From positions 1 to 64,000 of the forward strand of contig CACHTK010000002.1 of the NCBI GenBank assembly GCA_902582765.1: a stretch of DNA of 64,000 bases. The letters run 5' to 3'. The stretch comes from an uncultured Pelagibacteraceae bacterium (GTDB lineage Bacteria > Pseudomonadota > Alphaproteobacteria > Pelagibacterales > Pelagibacteraceae). A model generated the notes under the pieces. The model was not told where the DNA came from. It ran no database searches and saw only the letters and a program-made list of their open reading frames with translations. Made by a program: the position numbers and the translations under genes. Each line of letters begins with the position of its first letter. Position 1 is the first letter of the stretch. This document shows, piece by piece, positions 30,050 through 40,959 of the stretch.

Positions 30050-32704
30050 AGTTTTAATTTTTTCAAAAGCCTCATTTATTTTATTTTTAAATTGGCCTCC
30101 TGCTTGTGCAAAATCTTTTCTGCCACCACCACCTTTTCCACCAATAATTTCAGATCCTGTTTTAGCAAATGTGACTGCATCATACTTATCAATAAGTTCA
30201 TCTGTTATCCCAACTGCAAGACCTACTTTGTCTTCTAAACTAGCAAAAACTATCACAATTCCTGTTTTTAATTCTTTTTTTCCAGCATCAACCAATTTTC
30301 TTAGCTCTTTAGGTGGAAGATCATCAACTTTTTGAAATCTTACACTTATATTATTAATTTTAAGATCTTGAATTGTATTTTTGGAATTATTTTCTAAAAT
30401 TGAGCTAAATTTTAATTGTTCTAATTGTTTTGATAATTCTTTAATTAAAATTTTATTATCTTCATTTTCAAGATTTGGTTTAACACCAAATTTAATTATC
30501 TGTTTTGATAAGTCATTAATCATTTCTTCATCTTTTTGTGCAGATAAGTCAGATAATTTCTCTTTATTTTGTAAAAAACTATTTAATTGATTTTCTCTAA
30601 GAGCTTCTACTCTTCTAACACCTGCTGCAATTGATGATTGACTAATAATTTTGAATTTCCCAATATCACCAGTGTTTCGTACGTGCGTACCTCCGCATAA
30701 TTCAGTGGAAAAATACTTTTCTTTCTCATCTCCCATAGATAATACTCTAACTTCCTCTCCATATTTCTCTCCAAAGAGTGCAAGAGCTCCATTATTTACT
30801 GCTTCTTTAGGAGTCATAATCCTTGTTTTAACTTCTGATTTTTTTTGAACCATCAAATTAACGTGATTTTCTATTTTTTCTATTTCCTGATCTGAAATTG
30901 GTTTCATATGGCTAAAATCAAATCTTAGTCTATCTGGTGCTACTAATGATCCTTTTTGTGTAACATGAGTACCTAATACTCTTCTTAAAGACTCATGCAA
31001 AAGGTGTGTTGCTGAATGATATGCTCTTATATTATTACGTCTATCAATATCAATTTTCATCTCAACATTGTCTTTAATTTTTATACTTCCTGATTTGACT
31101 TTGCCGTAGTGTACAAATAGATCGCCTAATTTTTTTTGGACATCTGTGATCTCAAACTTAAAGTCTCCAGATATTATTTCACCAGTATCTCCTACCTGTC
31201 CCCCAGACTCTCCATAAAAAGGTGTTTGATTTAAAATAATAATTCCTTCATCGTTTTTGTTCAATTCATTTACTTCTTTGTTGTCTTTTAATAATGATAA
31301 AATAATACCTTCTGCTTGATCAGTCTCATATCCTAGGAATTCTGAAGGACCTAATCTATCTTTTATCGAAAACCAAATATCATCTACCGCACTGTCACCT
31401 GAGCCTTTCCAATTTTTCTTAGCAAGTTCTTTGCTTTCTTTCATTAAACTTTGAAATTTATCGTTGTCTATTGTTAATGATTTATTTTTTAAGATGTCTT
31501 GTGTCAGGTCTAATGGAAAACCATAGGTATCATAGAGTTTAAAGGCTACTTCTCCAGGTAGTATCTTGTCTATTTTAGTTATTTCCTCATTTAATATTTT
31601 AATACCTCTGTCTAAAAGAATTAAAAATTTTTCTTCTTCCATTCTTAATGTTTCTTTTATTAAAGATTCAGCCCTTTCTATTTCTGAATAATTACCTTTC
31701 ATCTCATCTTTTAAGGTTTTAAAAATATTATAAAAAACTGGTTCTTTAGAACCAAGAAGATGAGAATGCCTCATTCCTCTTCTCATAATTCTTCTTAGGA
31801 CATAACCTCTTCCTTCATTTGATGGCAAAACTCCCTCAGCAATTAAAAATGAGCTTGCTCGTAGGTGATCAGCTATTACTCTAAAACTTGCTAAATTATT
31901 ATTATTCGGCTGGACTTTTAAAATTTCTGCAGCAGAGTTTATTATTTTTTTAAAATGATCTGTTTCGTAGTTGTCGTGAGTTCCTTGAAGTAATGCAGCA
32001 ATTCTCTCTAAACCCATTCCAGTATCAACTGATGGTTTTGGCAGATTAATACGCTTATCTTTTGAAATTTGCTCATACTGCATAAAGACTAAATTCCAAA
32101 TTTCTATAAATCTATCCCCATCCTCATTTTTTGATCCTGGTAATCCGCCTTCTAAGTGGTCTCCATGATCATAAAATATTTCTGAACAAGGACCACAAGG
32201 TCCAGTTTCACCCATAGACCAAAAATTATCAGATGTTGCTATCCTTATGATTTTATCTTCACTTAACCCAGCAATTTTTTTCCAGTAATTAAAGGCTTCG
32301 TCATCGTCGTGGTAGACTGTTACATAAAGCCTATTCTTATCTAAACCAAATTCTTTTGTTATTAAATTCCACGCAAGTTCAATAGCTCTTTCTTTAAAAT
32401 AATCACCAAAAGAAAAGTTTCCCAACATTTCAAAAAACGTATGGTGTCTTGGAGTATAGCCAACATTTTCAAGATCGTTATGCTTACCACCTGCTCTTAC
32501 ACATTTTTGAGATGTTGTAGCTCTTTGATAGTCTCTCTTTTCCAGTCCAGTAAATACATTTTTAAATTGGACCATTCCTGAATTGGCAAACATCAATGTT
32601 GGGTCGTTATTCGGGACTAAATTGCTAGACTCAACTATTTTATGATCATTTTTTTCAAAATAATCTAAGAATGCTGACCTGATTTCATTTAATGTTTTAG
32701 CCAT
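30041..32704 (-). CDS. alaS: Alanyl-tRNA synthetase
   Basis: [60 protein letters not shown]. Confidence 0.97.
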   Translation of the reverse strand: MAKTLNEIRSAFLDYFEKNDHKIVESSNLVPNNDPTLMFANSGMVQFKNVFTGLEKRDYQRATTSQKCVRAGGKHNDLENVGYTPRHHTFFEMLGNFSFGDYFKERAIELAWNLITKEFGLDKNRLYVTVYHDDDEAFNYWKKIAGLSEDKIIRIATSDNFWSMGETGPCGPCSEIFYDHGDHLEGGLPGSKNEDGDRFIEIWNLVFMQYEQISKDKRINLPKPSVDTGMGLERIAALLQGTHDNYETDHFKKIINSAAEILKVQPNNNNLASFRVIADHLRASSFLIAEGVLPSNEGRGYVLRRIMRRGMRHSHLLGSKEPVFYNIFKTLKDEMKGNYSEIERAESLIKETLRMEEEKFLILLDRGIKILNEEITKIDKILPGEVAFKLYDTYGFPLDLTQDILKNKSLTIDNDKFQSLMKESKELAKKNWKGSGDSAVDDIWFSIKDRLGPSEFLGYETDQAEGIILSLLKDNKEVNELNKNDEGIIILNQTPFYGESGGQVGDTGEIISGDFKFEITDVQKKLGDLFVHYGKVKSGSIKIKDNVEMKIDIDRRNNIRAYHSATHLLHESLRRVLGTHVTQKGSLVAPDRLRFDFSHMKPISDQEIEKIENHVNLMVQKKSEVKTRIMTPKEAVNNGALALFGEKYGEEVRVLSMGDEKEKYFSTELCGGTHVRNTGDIGKFKIISQSSIAAGVRRVEALRENQLNSFLQNKEKLSDLSAQKDEEMINDLSKQIIKFGVKPNLENEDNKILIKELSKQLEQLKFSSILENNSKNTIQDLKINNISVRFQKVDDLPPKELRKLVDAGKKELKTGIVIVFASLEDKVGLAVGITDELIDKYDAVTFAKTGSEIIGGKGGGGRKDFAQAGGQFKNKINEAFEKIKTLI

Positions 32705-32753
32705 ACTTAACCAAAATACAGCATTTTTATATGATGTCTACACTTCTGAAGGG

Positions 32754-32783
32754 AAAAAAGGCGCCCAATTGAGCGCCTTTTTT
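32754..32783 (-). terminator. Intrinsic terminator downstream of recA
   Basis: AAAAAAGGCGC-8 nt-GCGCCTTTTTT perfect hairpin. Confidence 0.85.
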
Positions 32784-32803
32784 TAATAACTAAAAGTTAT
32801 CTG

Positions 32804-33949
32804 CTAATTTTTTTTAGTAGGAACTTCCTCCTCTTTCTTCTGCGCTTCAAGCTTTTCTTCACTTAAAGGATTGCCTTCAATCTTCTTTGAAATAACTCCA
32901 GCTTTTTCTCTAATAGCCATTTCAATTTCAGCAGCAGCTTTTGGATTTTGTTCAAGGTAAAGTTTAGCATTCTCTCTACCTTGACCAATTTTTTCACCTT
33001 TATAAGCATACCAAGCTCCAGATTTTTCAACAATCTCAGCTTTGGCACCAAGGTCGATTAGTTCCCCTACTTTACTAATTCCTTTTCCATACATTAAGTC
33101 GAACTCAACTACTTTAAATGGTGGTGCAACTTTGTTTTTAACAACTTTTACTCTTGTTGTATTTCCAACAATTTGCTCTTTATCTTTTATTGCTCCAATT
33201 CTTCTAATATCCATTCTTACTGAAGAATAAAATTTTAAAGAATTACCTCCAGAAGTTGTTTCTGGACTTCCAAACATTACACCAATTTTCATTCTAATTT
33301 GATTAATAAATATAACCATTGTATTAGTTCTTGATATTGATCCTGTTAATTTTCTAAGAGCTTGAGACATTAGTCTTGCTTGAAGACCAACATGGTGATC
33401 CCCCATATCTCCCTCAATTTCTGCTCTTGGAGTTAATGCTGCAACAGAGTCGACTACTAAAACTGACATTGAGCCAGATTTGATTAAAGTATCAGTTATT
33501 TCTAATGCTTGTTCACCAGTGTCTGGTTGTGAAATAAGCAACTCCTCTGTGTTAACTCCTAATTTCTTTGCATAAACTGGATCCAATGCATGTTCTGCAT
33601 CTACAAATCCACAAATTCCACCTGCTTTTTGTGCTTCAGCAACAACTTGTAATGCTAATGTAGTTTTACCAGATGATTCTGGTCCATAAATTTCAACAAT
33701 TCTGCCTTTTGGTAATCCACCTATTCCAAGTGCCAAGTCTAAACTCAAAGATCCAGTAGAAATGGACTCAATATCCATTGCTTTTTGTTCTCCAAGCTTC
33801 ATCACAGAGCCTTTTCCAAAGCTATCTGTTATCTGGCTAATCGCTGCATCTAGTGCTTTATTTTTTTCTTTATCTTCCAATTCTTTATCTTTTGTGGATT
33901 TCACCACTTTTAAGTTATTTTTAGTCATTTTTTGCCTCGTTTTTTTCAT
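32804..33949 (-). CDS. recA: Recombinase A
   Basis: [39 protein letters not shown]. Confidence 0.98.
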   Translation of the reverse strand: MKKTRQKMTKNNLKVVKSTKDKELEDKEKNKALDAAISQITDSFGKGSVMKLGEQKAMDIESISTGSLSLDLALGIGGLPKGRIVEIYGPESSGKTTLALQVVAEAQKAGGICGFVDAEHALDPVYAKKLGVNTEELLISQPDTGEQALEITDTLIKSGSMSVLVVDSVAALTPRAEIEGDMGDHHVGLQARLMSQALRKLTGSISRTNTMVIFINQIRMKIGVMFGSPETTSGGNSLKFYSSVRMDIRRIGAIKDKEQIVGNTTRVKVVKNKVAPPFKVVEFDLMYGKGISKVGELIDLGAKAEIVEKSGAWYAYKGEKIGQGRENAKLYLEQNPKAAAEIEMAIREKAGVISKKIEGNPLSEEKLEAQKKEEEVPTKKN

Positions 33950-33978
33950 TTATTAACATTCGAATCATGAAAATAAAT

Positions 33979-33993
33979 GTACACATTTTGTTC
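33979..33993 (-). promoter_or_regulatory. Candidate LexA-type box upstream of recA (one mismatch)
   Basis: In recA orientation GAAC-AAAATGT-GTAC, about 30 nt upstream of the start; resembles the umuD box GAACAAAATAAGAAC. Confidence 0.5.
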
Positions 33994-34036
33994 TCATTCG
34001 CAATATTTTTTTAAAATTAGAGCTAGAAGTCGCTAT

Positions 34037-35335
34037 TTATCTAAGTTTTAGGTATTCACTATTTAATAAACCTACAGACTTTAAGAGTCTATATTGAGCT
34101 AATAAATAATTTCTTTCAGCTTCGGCAAGATTAATTTTAGCATTAATTAAATTTGATCTGGATTGAAGAACATCAAATGTAGATCTATTCAGACCACTCT
34201 CATATTCAAAACTAATCCCTTCATTTGCAATTTCAGCAGCCTTGACTTGTGATTGTACAGCTCTTAGAAGGCTTTTCGAAGACTCTAAAGTGGACCAAGC
34301 TGCAGTAACCCCTTGAGTATTATTTCTAAAAGCATTCTCTAGTAGTAATTTTTTCATTCCTTTAACTTGAAGATTTTTATTTATATTAGATTTATTCTTT
34401 CCTCCGAATTGAAATGGCCAACTTACAGTTGCTTGTAGTACATCTTTCTCTCTTTCATCATACGTTGCGCTTAAATCATCAGTATATGATCTTTCAAGAG
34501 AAAGTTTTGCTGTCGGAGATAAATCTGATCTTGCAATTTTAACATCTAATTCAGACTGTCCATATTCTATTTCAGCAATAATAAGATTAGGACTTTTTTG
34601 TTCAGAAATCTTTTTTGCATCAACTAAACTTGAAGGTAATGGAACTTCAGAATTATAAATTTTTTTTAATTTTTCATTGCTGTTGATTGGTCCAATTATA
34701 TTTTCATAAGCTAATTTGCTGGTTACGATATAATTTTGTGCTCCAATGTAACCTGCTTGTGCCCCTGATAAAGAAGATTGGGACTGTGCTAAGTCAGTTG
34801 CAGTTATTTGAGCTCTAGATAGTCTTGCATTATCTATTTCGAATTGTCTTTGAAGAAGGTTAACATTTTCTTCATTAATACTTAATTTTTCATAAGCAAG
34901 GATTAAACCTGTATAAGCCTCAATTGCTTTCATAAAAACATCTTGTTCTTTTTTAATAAGTTGTGCTTCAGATAAGTTTAGTCCTAATTTGCTTTTTTCA
35001 TATTTTGTGCCACGTTCACTACCATCTAAAAGTGTTTGTTCTAACTTTATAGAAGATGTCATTGGATTTGTATTAGTTATAGAAGCATCAGTACCATTTT
35101 GATTAGTAAGTTTATTGGTATCTTCAATACTTTTGGTTCCTGTAAGAGTTAAAGTTGGAAAAAAATCACTTTTAGAAATATTTAAGACTTCCTTTTGAAC
35201 TTCTAAATTTTTTCTCTCAGCTTTAAGCTCTAAATTGTTCTGATAGGTCTGTCTTAATGCATCACTCAAAGTTGCTGCATTTACTGGTAGTATAAAAACT
35301 ATTAAGCAAAAAGTGATTAAAGAGATTTTTTTCAT
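34037..35335 (-). CDS. TolC family outer membrane efflux protein
   Basis: Signal peptide; ATLSDALRQTYQNNLELKAERKNLE; repeated coiled-coil pattern; C-terminal LLAQYRLLKSVG. Confidence 0.9.
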   Translation of the reverse strand: MKKISLITFCLIVFILPVNAATLSDALRQTYQNNLELKAERKNLEVQKEVLNISKSDFFPTLTLTGTKSIEDTNKLTNQNGTDASITNTNPMTSSIKLEQTLLDGSERGTKYEKSKLGLNLSEAQLIKKEQDVFMKAIEAYTGLILAYEKLSINEENVNLLQRQFEIDNARLSRAQITATDLAQSQSSLSGAQAGYIGAQNYIVTSKLAYENIIGPINSNEKLKKIYNSEVPLPSSLVDAKKISEQKSPNLIIAEIEYGQSELDVKIARSDLSPTAKLSLERSYTDDLSATYDEREKDVLQATVSWPFQFGGKNKSNINKNLQVKGMKKLLLENAFRNNTQGVTAAWSTLESSKSLLRAVQSQVKAAEIANEGISFEYESGLNRSTFDVLQSRSNLINAKINLAEAERNYLLAQYRLLKSVGLLNSEYLKLR

Positions 35336-36258
35336 TAATTATATTTTATTGATTTAATTTGATGATTTCTATTTAAATTTAATACAATTGATGAATATTT
35401 TGGAGCAAATTTAAACATATTTTGTGTGACCCTTTGGTAAGTCTGCATAAAAGTTAATACCTCATTTTTGCTCATAATCTTACTATTTGCTTTGTTTTTT
35501 GAGTTTAATTTTAGTAACGCCTCCTGTTTAAGCCTCCAGCTCTGCAACAATTTAAAATTACCTGCTTTTAAAAATAACAAACAGTCTAATTTAGAAAATA
35601 ATTTTTTGTATTTAGTTTGTAACTGAGCATTTACATATTTTCTCCATCTTAAATTTTTATCTTCTGTTCTTTCCAGAGAATTAATTGATTTTTTTAAGGT
35701 TATATCTTTTTCTGCTCTAGCTCCTACACACCATCCCTCAAAGATTATCACATCTGGTACCTTTTTAACTAGATACCAAGACTTTCTTTTTAATCTATCG
35801 TCTATTGCCTTATTAAATTTAGGAAGTCTCTGTTGATTAAATCGCTTTCCCTTTATTTTTTTAAGAAGATCAAAAATAAAGTTTATGTCGTGAGTGCCTG
35901 GAACACCTCTGGTCATTAGTAAGGGATGAATTTTTTTAGATAATTTTATTCTGTCTTTTCGGGTTTTATACAAATCATCAATTGATATTTTAAAAACATT
36001 TAACTTGAAATATTTTGTTAAAATGATTCTTAGAATAGAACTAATTGTTGTTTTACCAGTTCCCTGACCTCCTGCTAAGCCTATTAAGTAAGGTTTAGAT
36101 TTATTTGTTCTATTATTGATCCAGAAACTTATTGGAATTAGAAAAGATTTAATCATCTTTTCTTTATTTTTAAATTTTTCTTTTGATGTTTCTTGTGACT
36201 TAATAAATTTAAAGCAATCTTTACTAACTTTTCTGTAACACTCAGTAATTGATTGCAT
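35335..36258 (-). CDS. P-loop kinase, D-glycerate 3-kinase-like
   Basis: YLIGLAGGQGTGKTTISSILR; ISIDDLYKTRKDR; TRGVPGTHDINF; VIIFEGWCVGAR. Confidence 0.75.
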   Translation of the reverse strand: MQSITECYRKVSKDCFKFIKSQETSKEKFKNKEKMIKSFLIPISFWINNRTNKSKPYLIGLAGGQGTGKTTISSILRIILTKYFKLNVFKISIDDLYKTRKDRIKLSKKIHPLLMTRGVPGTHDINFIFDLLKKIKGKRFNQQRLPKFNKAIDDRLKRKSWYLVKKVPDVIIFEGWCVGARAEKDITLKKSINSLERTEDKNLRWRKYVNAQLQTKYKKLFSKLDCLLFLKAGNFKLLQSWRLKQEALLKLNSKNKANSKIMSKNEVLTFMQTYQRVTQNMFKFAPKYSSIVLNLNRNHQIKSIKYN

Positions 36259-36265
36259 AAAAAAT

Positions 36266-36634
36266 TTATTGTTTTTGATCTAAAGGATGATTTTTGCCAT
36301 CGTTCACTGGCACATCTTCAATTTCAAATGGCTCCACACCTTCTATACAAGCTATGTTTACACCAAATATTTTTGGATTACTTCTAGGTCTATTATGAGT
36401 GTGAATTCCACAAATTGAGCAAAAGTAATGTTTGGCAGTATTAGTATAAAATTGATAAAGAGATAATTTATCTTCTCCTTTAGTAAGTTTAAAATCATCA
36501 GGACCAAGTACCCCTATAATATAACCTTTTTTTTTGCATATTGAGCAATTACAACGCATGATTTTTTCAATACCACCTAAAGGCATCTTAACCTCTGCTT
36601 CTATTGCACCACAATGACATGATAATTTTTTCAT
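36266..36634 (-). CDS. GFA family (glutathione-dependent formaldehyde-activating-like) protein
   Basis: CHCGAIEAEVKMP, CNCSICKKKGY, YFCSICGIHTHNRPRSNP. Confidence 0.85.
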   Translation of the reverse strand: MKKLSCHCGAIEAEVKMPLGGIEKIMRCNCSICKKKGYIIGVLGPDDFKLTKGEDKLSLYQFYTNTAKHYFCSICGIHTHNRPRSNPKIFGVNIACIEGVEPFEIEDVPVNDGKNHPLDQKQ

Positions 36635-36653
36635 ATTTTAATCTCCTAAAAAT

Positions 36654-37175
36654 TTATCTTTTATTATCTTTTAAATAATTTTTATATCTTGCGTAACTTT
36701 CTTTTGGCCAAGTATTTTTTAAATCATACATTTTTTCAAAACAATTTGCATCATCAGTAAGTTTTAACCATGGATCTTTATCTTTTATAAATATATGCGC
36801 TTCAGGAGGAAAGTTTTCTGAATTATCTAAAGTTTTAGTTCTAACTGTTGATCGACCAACTGCTGTAGCATAATCTGTGTAAATATAAGTACCACATTTG
36901 TTACAAAAATAAGCCCTCGAAGTAGCTCCACTACCTGTTTTAAGTTCAGTTGACGAAATATTACCCTCTATAATTAAAGTATTGTCTAGAACGCTCGTAT
37001 TAACAACATAAGAAGACCCAGTTATAATTTTACAATCTTTGCAATGGCAAGCTTGGGTGAATAAAGGTTTTTCTGTAATTGTATACTTAACTTGCCCGCA
37101 TATACATCCACCGGTTAAGTTTTTATTTTTTTCCATTTTAATATTTAATCTATTTGTGGTTAAAGTTATCCACAT
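36654..37175 (-). CDS. GFA family protein; an internal ATG at about 37136 is a possible start
   Basis: GGCICGQVKYTITEKPLFTQACHCKDCKIITGS, YFCNKCGTYIY. Confidence 0.85.
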   Translation of the reverse strand: MWITLTTNRLNIKMEKNKNLTGGCICGQVKYTITEKPLFTQACHCKDCKIITGSSYVVNTSVLDNTLIIEGNISSTELKTGSGATSRAYFCNKCGTYIYTDYATAVGRSTVRTKTLDNSENFPPEAHIFIKDKDPWLKLTDDANCFEKMYDLKNTWPKESYARYKNYLKDNKR

Positions 37176-37190
37176 GTATACAACATGTGG
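37170..37190. repeat. Inverted repeat between GFA gene and umuD
   Basis: CCACATGT-ATACA-ACATGTGG; left arm overlaps TTATCCACA (37166-37174), an exact DnaA-box consensus. Confidence 0.55.
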
Positions 37191-37282
37191 TTTTGATGTT
37201 CACGTTTTGATTCACTTTTGATTCAGTTACAGACTCAAAATACAACCTGATTGACACTATTGAATAACTTAGATATTAATTA

Positions 37283-37297
37283 GAACAAAATAAGAAC
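37283..37297 (+). promoter_or_regulatory. LexA-type SOS box of alphaproteobacterial form
   Basis: Perfect GAAC-AAAATAA-GAAC direct repeat ending 4 nt before the umuD ATG. Confidence 0.75.
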
Positions 37298-37301
37298 ATT
37301 T

Positions 37302-37697
37302 ATGAAGCTAACTATACCTTACTATTTACATAAAGCTGGCGCGGGTTTTCCATCCCCTGCTACGGACTATATTGAGGAAGACATCGATTTAAATGTTCAT
37401 TTAATCAAAAATGTTCCAGCAACCTTCATCATAAGAGTTCAAGGAAAATCAATGGTGGATGTTGGAATTAATGATGGCGATCTATTAGTTGTTGATAAAA
37501 GTTTAACACCAAAAAACTTCTCAACAGTTATTGCAAATGTTCATGACGAACTAGTTGTTAAAAGTTTAGTTCAAGAAAGAGATAAAAAATTTTTAACATC
37601 AGGCTCTAAAGAATTTACAGATCGAATTTTAATTAACGAAGATGAAGATATATTTATTTGGGGAGTTGTAACTTATGTCATCCATTCAGTATACTAA
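37302..37697 (+). CDS. umuD: UmuD-like S24 family (LexA/UmuD) autoprotease
   Basis: [44 protein letters not shown]. Confidence 0.92.
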   Translation: MKLTIPYYLHKAGAGFPSPATDYIEEDIDLNVHLIKNVPATFIIRVQGKSMVDVGINDGDLLVVDKSLTPKNFSTVIANVHDELVVKSLVQERDKKFLTSGSKEFTDRILINEDEDIFIWGVVTYVIHSVY

Positions 37698-38952
37698 AAA
37701 AATAGCACTTATTGATTGTAATTCTTTTTATGTTTCTTGTGAAAGATTATTCAATCCTAAAATAAGAAAAAAACCTGTTGTAGTTTTATCTAATAATGAT
37801 GGTTGCATAATTTCAAGATCAACTGAAGCTAAAGCTTTAGGTATTAAAATGGGAGAACCTTACTTTAAAGCAAAAGATATTATCATTAAAAATAAAGTTG
37901 AAGTCTTTTCATCTAATTATTCTTTATATGGAGATTTATCTAGAAGAGTGATGAGAACACTAAAAAGATTTAATTCTGCTATTGAAGTTTATTCTATTGA
38001 TGAAGCATTTTTAGATTTATCAAACTTTCCAGACAATGAAGTTGAAAAAGTTGGAAAAGAGATCAGAGAGACAGTTTTAAAATGGACAGGTATTCCAACT
38101 AGTATTGGGATTGCTAAAACAAAAACTTTAAGCAAGGTTGCAAATCATATTGCTAAGAAAAAAAAATCAGGTGTAACAAGTTTAATAGGAATTGAAAATA
38201 TTGATCCTATACTAGAAAAAGTAGAAATTAATGATGTATGGGGTGTTGGAAGACAATTAACAAAGTTTTATCATAAAAATGGGATTTATAACGCCAAGCA
38301 ACTTAAAAATAAATCTAATACATGGATAAAGAAAAACTCTAATGTTTTAGGGTCAAGAACTGCAATGGAGTTAAGAGGAGTTCCTTGTATTGATATTGAG
38401 ACAACTCAATCAAAAAGAAAAAGCTGCGTTGTATCTCGTTCTTTTGGTCAAAGAATTGAAAAATACCAAGAATTAAAAGAAGCAGTTGCAAATTATTGTT
38501 TGAATGCATCTGAAAAAATAAGATCTGAGTCTTTAATTGCAAAGTCAATTACTGTTTTTGTTAGAACTAGTCCTTTTCAGAGTAGATTTGGATATTATTC
38601 AAACTCAAAAACGATAGATTTTGCAATTTCTACAAACAACAGCATTGAAATAGTAAAAACTGCCCTAGTTGCTTTAGACTCTGTCTTTAAAAACGGTTAT
38701 CGTTATCAAAAAGCGGGTGTAATGCTTACTGGTTTATCTAATGAAGATGGTAGCAAGAACCTATTTTCTTCTGAAAAAGATGAGAAAATAAAGGGTTTAA
38801 TGAAGTCTATTGATAATACGAACTATCGATATGGAAGATCTACTCTAAGTCTTGCTAGTGCTGGTGTTCAAAAAAGATGGAACATGAGAAGAGAGCATTC
38901 ATCTAAAATAGATACTGCAGATTTTTATTTACTACCAACGATCAGAACTTAG
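37675..38952 (+). CDS. umuC: Y-family DNA polymerase V subunit UmuC
   Basis: [60 protein letters not shown]. Confidence 0.95.
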   Translation: MSSIQYTKKIALIDCNSFYVSCERLFNPKIRKKPVVVLSNNDGCIISRSTEAKALGIKMGEPYFKAKDIIIKNKVEVFSSNYSLYGDLSRRVMRTLKRFNSAIEVYSIDEAFLDLSNFPDNEVEKVGKEIRETVLKWTGIPTSIGIAKTKTLSKVANHIAKKKKSGVTSLIGIENIDPILEKVEINDVWGVGRQLTKFYHKNGIYNAKQLKNKSNTWIKKNSNVLGSRTAMELRGVPCIDIETTQSKRKSCVVSRSFGQRIEKYQELKEAVANYCLNASEKIRSESLIAKSITVFVRTSPFQSRFGYYSNSKTIDFAISTNNSIEIVKTALVALDSVFKNGYRYQKAGVMLTGLSNEDGSKNLFSSEKDEKIKGLMKSIDNTNYRYGRSTLSLASAGVQKRWNMRREHSSKIDTADFYLLPTIRT

Positions 38953-38982
38953 TTTAAAAACATTAAAATAATCTTAATATTT

Positions 38983-40167
38983 TCAATTGTTTGCTACAGC
39001 ATTGTAAATGCAACCTATTCCTATTCCAATTTCTAAACCGTTTTTCAAACTTGAGCTATCTACTAATACTTTCTTTAGCCACTTTGAAATTTCGTGATCA
39101 GGATATCTTACTTGAAAAATATGAAACCATCCGGATGCATACCCTTGCCTATTTATTTTTCTGAATACCTGATTACCATTGGATGGTTGAGAATTGTATT
39201 TTTTTTTTGCCCAAGGTTCTATTGACATTGGGTCCAGATAGCCTTCATGAAATATCTGAACAGCTTTTAATAATTTAGTTTCCATATTTTTAGGCAGATC
39301 TAAATTTGCTGCATAAGCCATTTCAATAACTAAAAATAACTCAGCTAAAGATTGATTGTGATAGTGAAGAGCTCTATTTCCACGAGTTGTTCTATCTTTA
39401 AAACTTCCATCTTTTAAAAGTTCTTTATTCATTCCTTTTAATACTTTTTTTATGTTATTTTTGTATTTTTTATGTTGCGAATGTTTAATAAATACATTTG
39501 GAAATGACCAACCACCTTGGTGACCATAAAAATCATTAATTGATTGATTGGGTATTCTTTTATAAAAACTTTTAAACCATTTATTTATAATTTTATGTCG
39601 ATAATCCTCAATTTTAAATCTCTTAAAATAAAAATCATAAATATAATTTAAATTCAGTATTGTTAATAATGTGCTAGCATCATCAAATTTAATTGCTGGA
39701 TCTTGTCCATCTTTATCTTTCCATACACTTTTGCAATCTTTTGATTTGAGATTTTTTTGTTTATCACTAGAATAACATGGTTTAGTTTTAGTAAGTGCAT
39801 CATTCGAAGCCCATATAAATAATTTATCAAAAAGTCTTTCTTTTAATATTTGATCATCTGTGGCTGACATAAAAATAGTTGCTTTACTAAATTGTTGGAA
39901 AACATCCTCAAAATGTCCACCTTCAACCTCATCAATGTTATCCATTCGAGAATTAAACCCTTTAATTCTTTGAGGTAGATCTTTATCAATTATATCAAAA
40001 CGTGTCTTATATTTATTAAATTCACAATATTTAATTTTATGTTCTTTACTCAAAGAATTATAGGTTTGTAAAATACCGTTTGGAACAAAAACATTCTCAC
40101 TTAACTGATAGGCGTAAGAAGAAGAATAAAAAAAATAAACAATTAAGAAAACTAAAATTTTTCTCAT
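38983..40167 (-). CDS. Alginate-lyase-family-like (alpha/alpha toroid) secreted protein
   Basis: Signal peptide; HQGGWSFPNV, GNRALHYHNQSLAELFLVIEMAYAANLDL. Confidence 0.6.
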   Translation of the reverse strand: MRKILVFLIVYFFYSSSYAYQLSENVFVPNGILQTYNSLSKEHKIKYCEFNKYKTRFDIIDKDLPQRIKGFNSRMDNIDEVEGGHFEDVFQQFSKATIFMSATDDQILKERLFDKLFIWASNDALTKTKPCYSSDKQKNLKSKDCKSVWKDKDGQDPAIKFDDASTLLTILNLNYIYDFYFKRFKIEDYRHKIINKWFKSFYKRIPNQSINDFYGHQGGWSFPNVFIKHSQHKKYKNNIKKVLKGMNKELLKDGSFKDRTTRGNRALHYHNQSLAELFLVIEMAYAANLDLPKNMETKLLKAVQIFHEGYLDPMSIEPWAKKKYNSQPSNGNQVFRKINRQGYASGWFHIFQVRYPDHEISKWLKKVLVDSSSLKNGLEIGIGIGCIYNAVANN

Positions 40168-40176
40168 AACTTAAAT

Positions 40177-40959
40177 TTATATTTTACTAAATGTAGATTT
40201 TTTTTTGTTCTTTAATGATAAATTATTGTAATTATAAGTTGTAGTACCTGTATCTCCAATTCGGTAAATTCCTATTTTAATATAAGGTTTATTAGGACCA
40301 TAAGGTCCATCTGTTTTTTTTGAAGATATGGGTACATCATAATGCTGTAAAATAAATTCATCATCTAAGTAATATTTAACAGATAAATATTTTGATTTTT
40401 TTTGATAATCAATTTCTGCCCTAAATTTATAAATTTTACCTACTTCTAAAGTTATAAAATTGTGCATTTTACAATTATCTTCAGAACATTCTCCTTTTGG
40501 AAACTTGTGAATTATACTCCACTTACCATTTAATCCAATCCATGAAGGTGGTGCACCACTATTTCTACCATCATGAATTTGAAAAATAGTAGTCCTTTTT
40601 GATGGAGCACCTTCTATTAATAAATCTGTTTCAAATATTGAGTGACCAATTGGTAGTTTATGAGTAACTTCTTGTCTTCCTGAGTAAGGATATCCTCCTG
40701 AAGACTTTTTATCATTTTTACATTTACCAATATCACCCTTGTCTAACTTAAATGTTATATCTTTAACTTTAAACTCATTTTTGTTGTAACTTTTTTTTGA
40801 CTTTCCATTCACAACAAGCGCTTCTTTATCAACTATACCACAAGAAACTTTCCATTTATTTTTATTTTTCCATTCTCCAGCATTTGCAGGAACATTAATA
40901 GTAATTACAATAATCAAAAATACCAGAAAACTTTTCATATATTTTTTAAAAATTACCAA
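40177..40959 (-). CDS. Secreted polysaccharide-lyase-like (concanavalin-like fold) protein
   Basis: Signal peptide; RQEVTHKLPIGHSIFETDLLIEG, TIFQIHDG, YLDDEFILQH, KIGIYRIGD. Confidence 0.6.
   Translation of the reverse strand: MVIFKKYMKSFLVFLIIVITINVPANAGEWKNKNKWKVSCGIVDKEALVVNGKSKKSYNKNEFKVKDITFKLDKGDIGKCKNDKKSSGGYPYSGRQEVTHKLPIGHSIFETDLLIEGAPSKRTTIFQIHDGRNSGAPPSWIGLNGKWSIIHKFPKGECSEDNCKMHNFITLEVGKIYKFRAEIDYQKKSKYLSVKYYLDDEFILQHYDVPISSKKTDGPYGPNKPYIKIGIYRIGDTGTTTYNYNNLSLKNKKKSTFSKI

Noticed and set aside
36266-37175. Tandem GFA genes as possible formaldehyde-detoxification operon with fdh
   Set aside because: GFA family members are functionally diverse and the formate dehydrogenase is 35 kb away; no support for linkage
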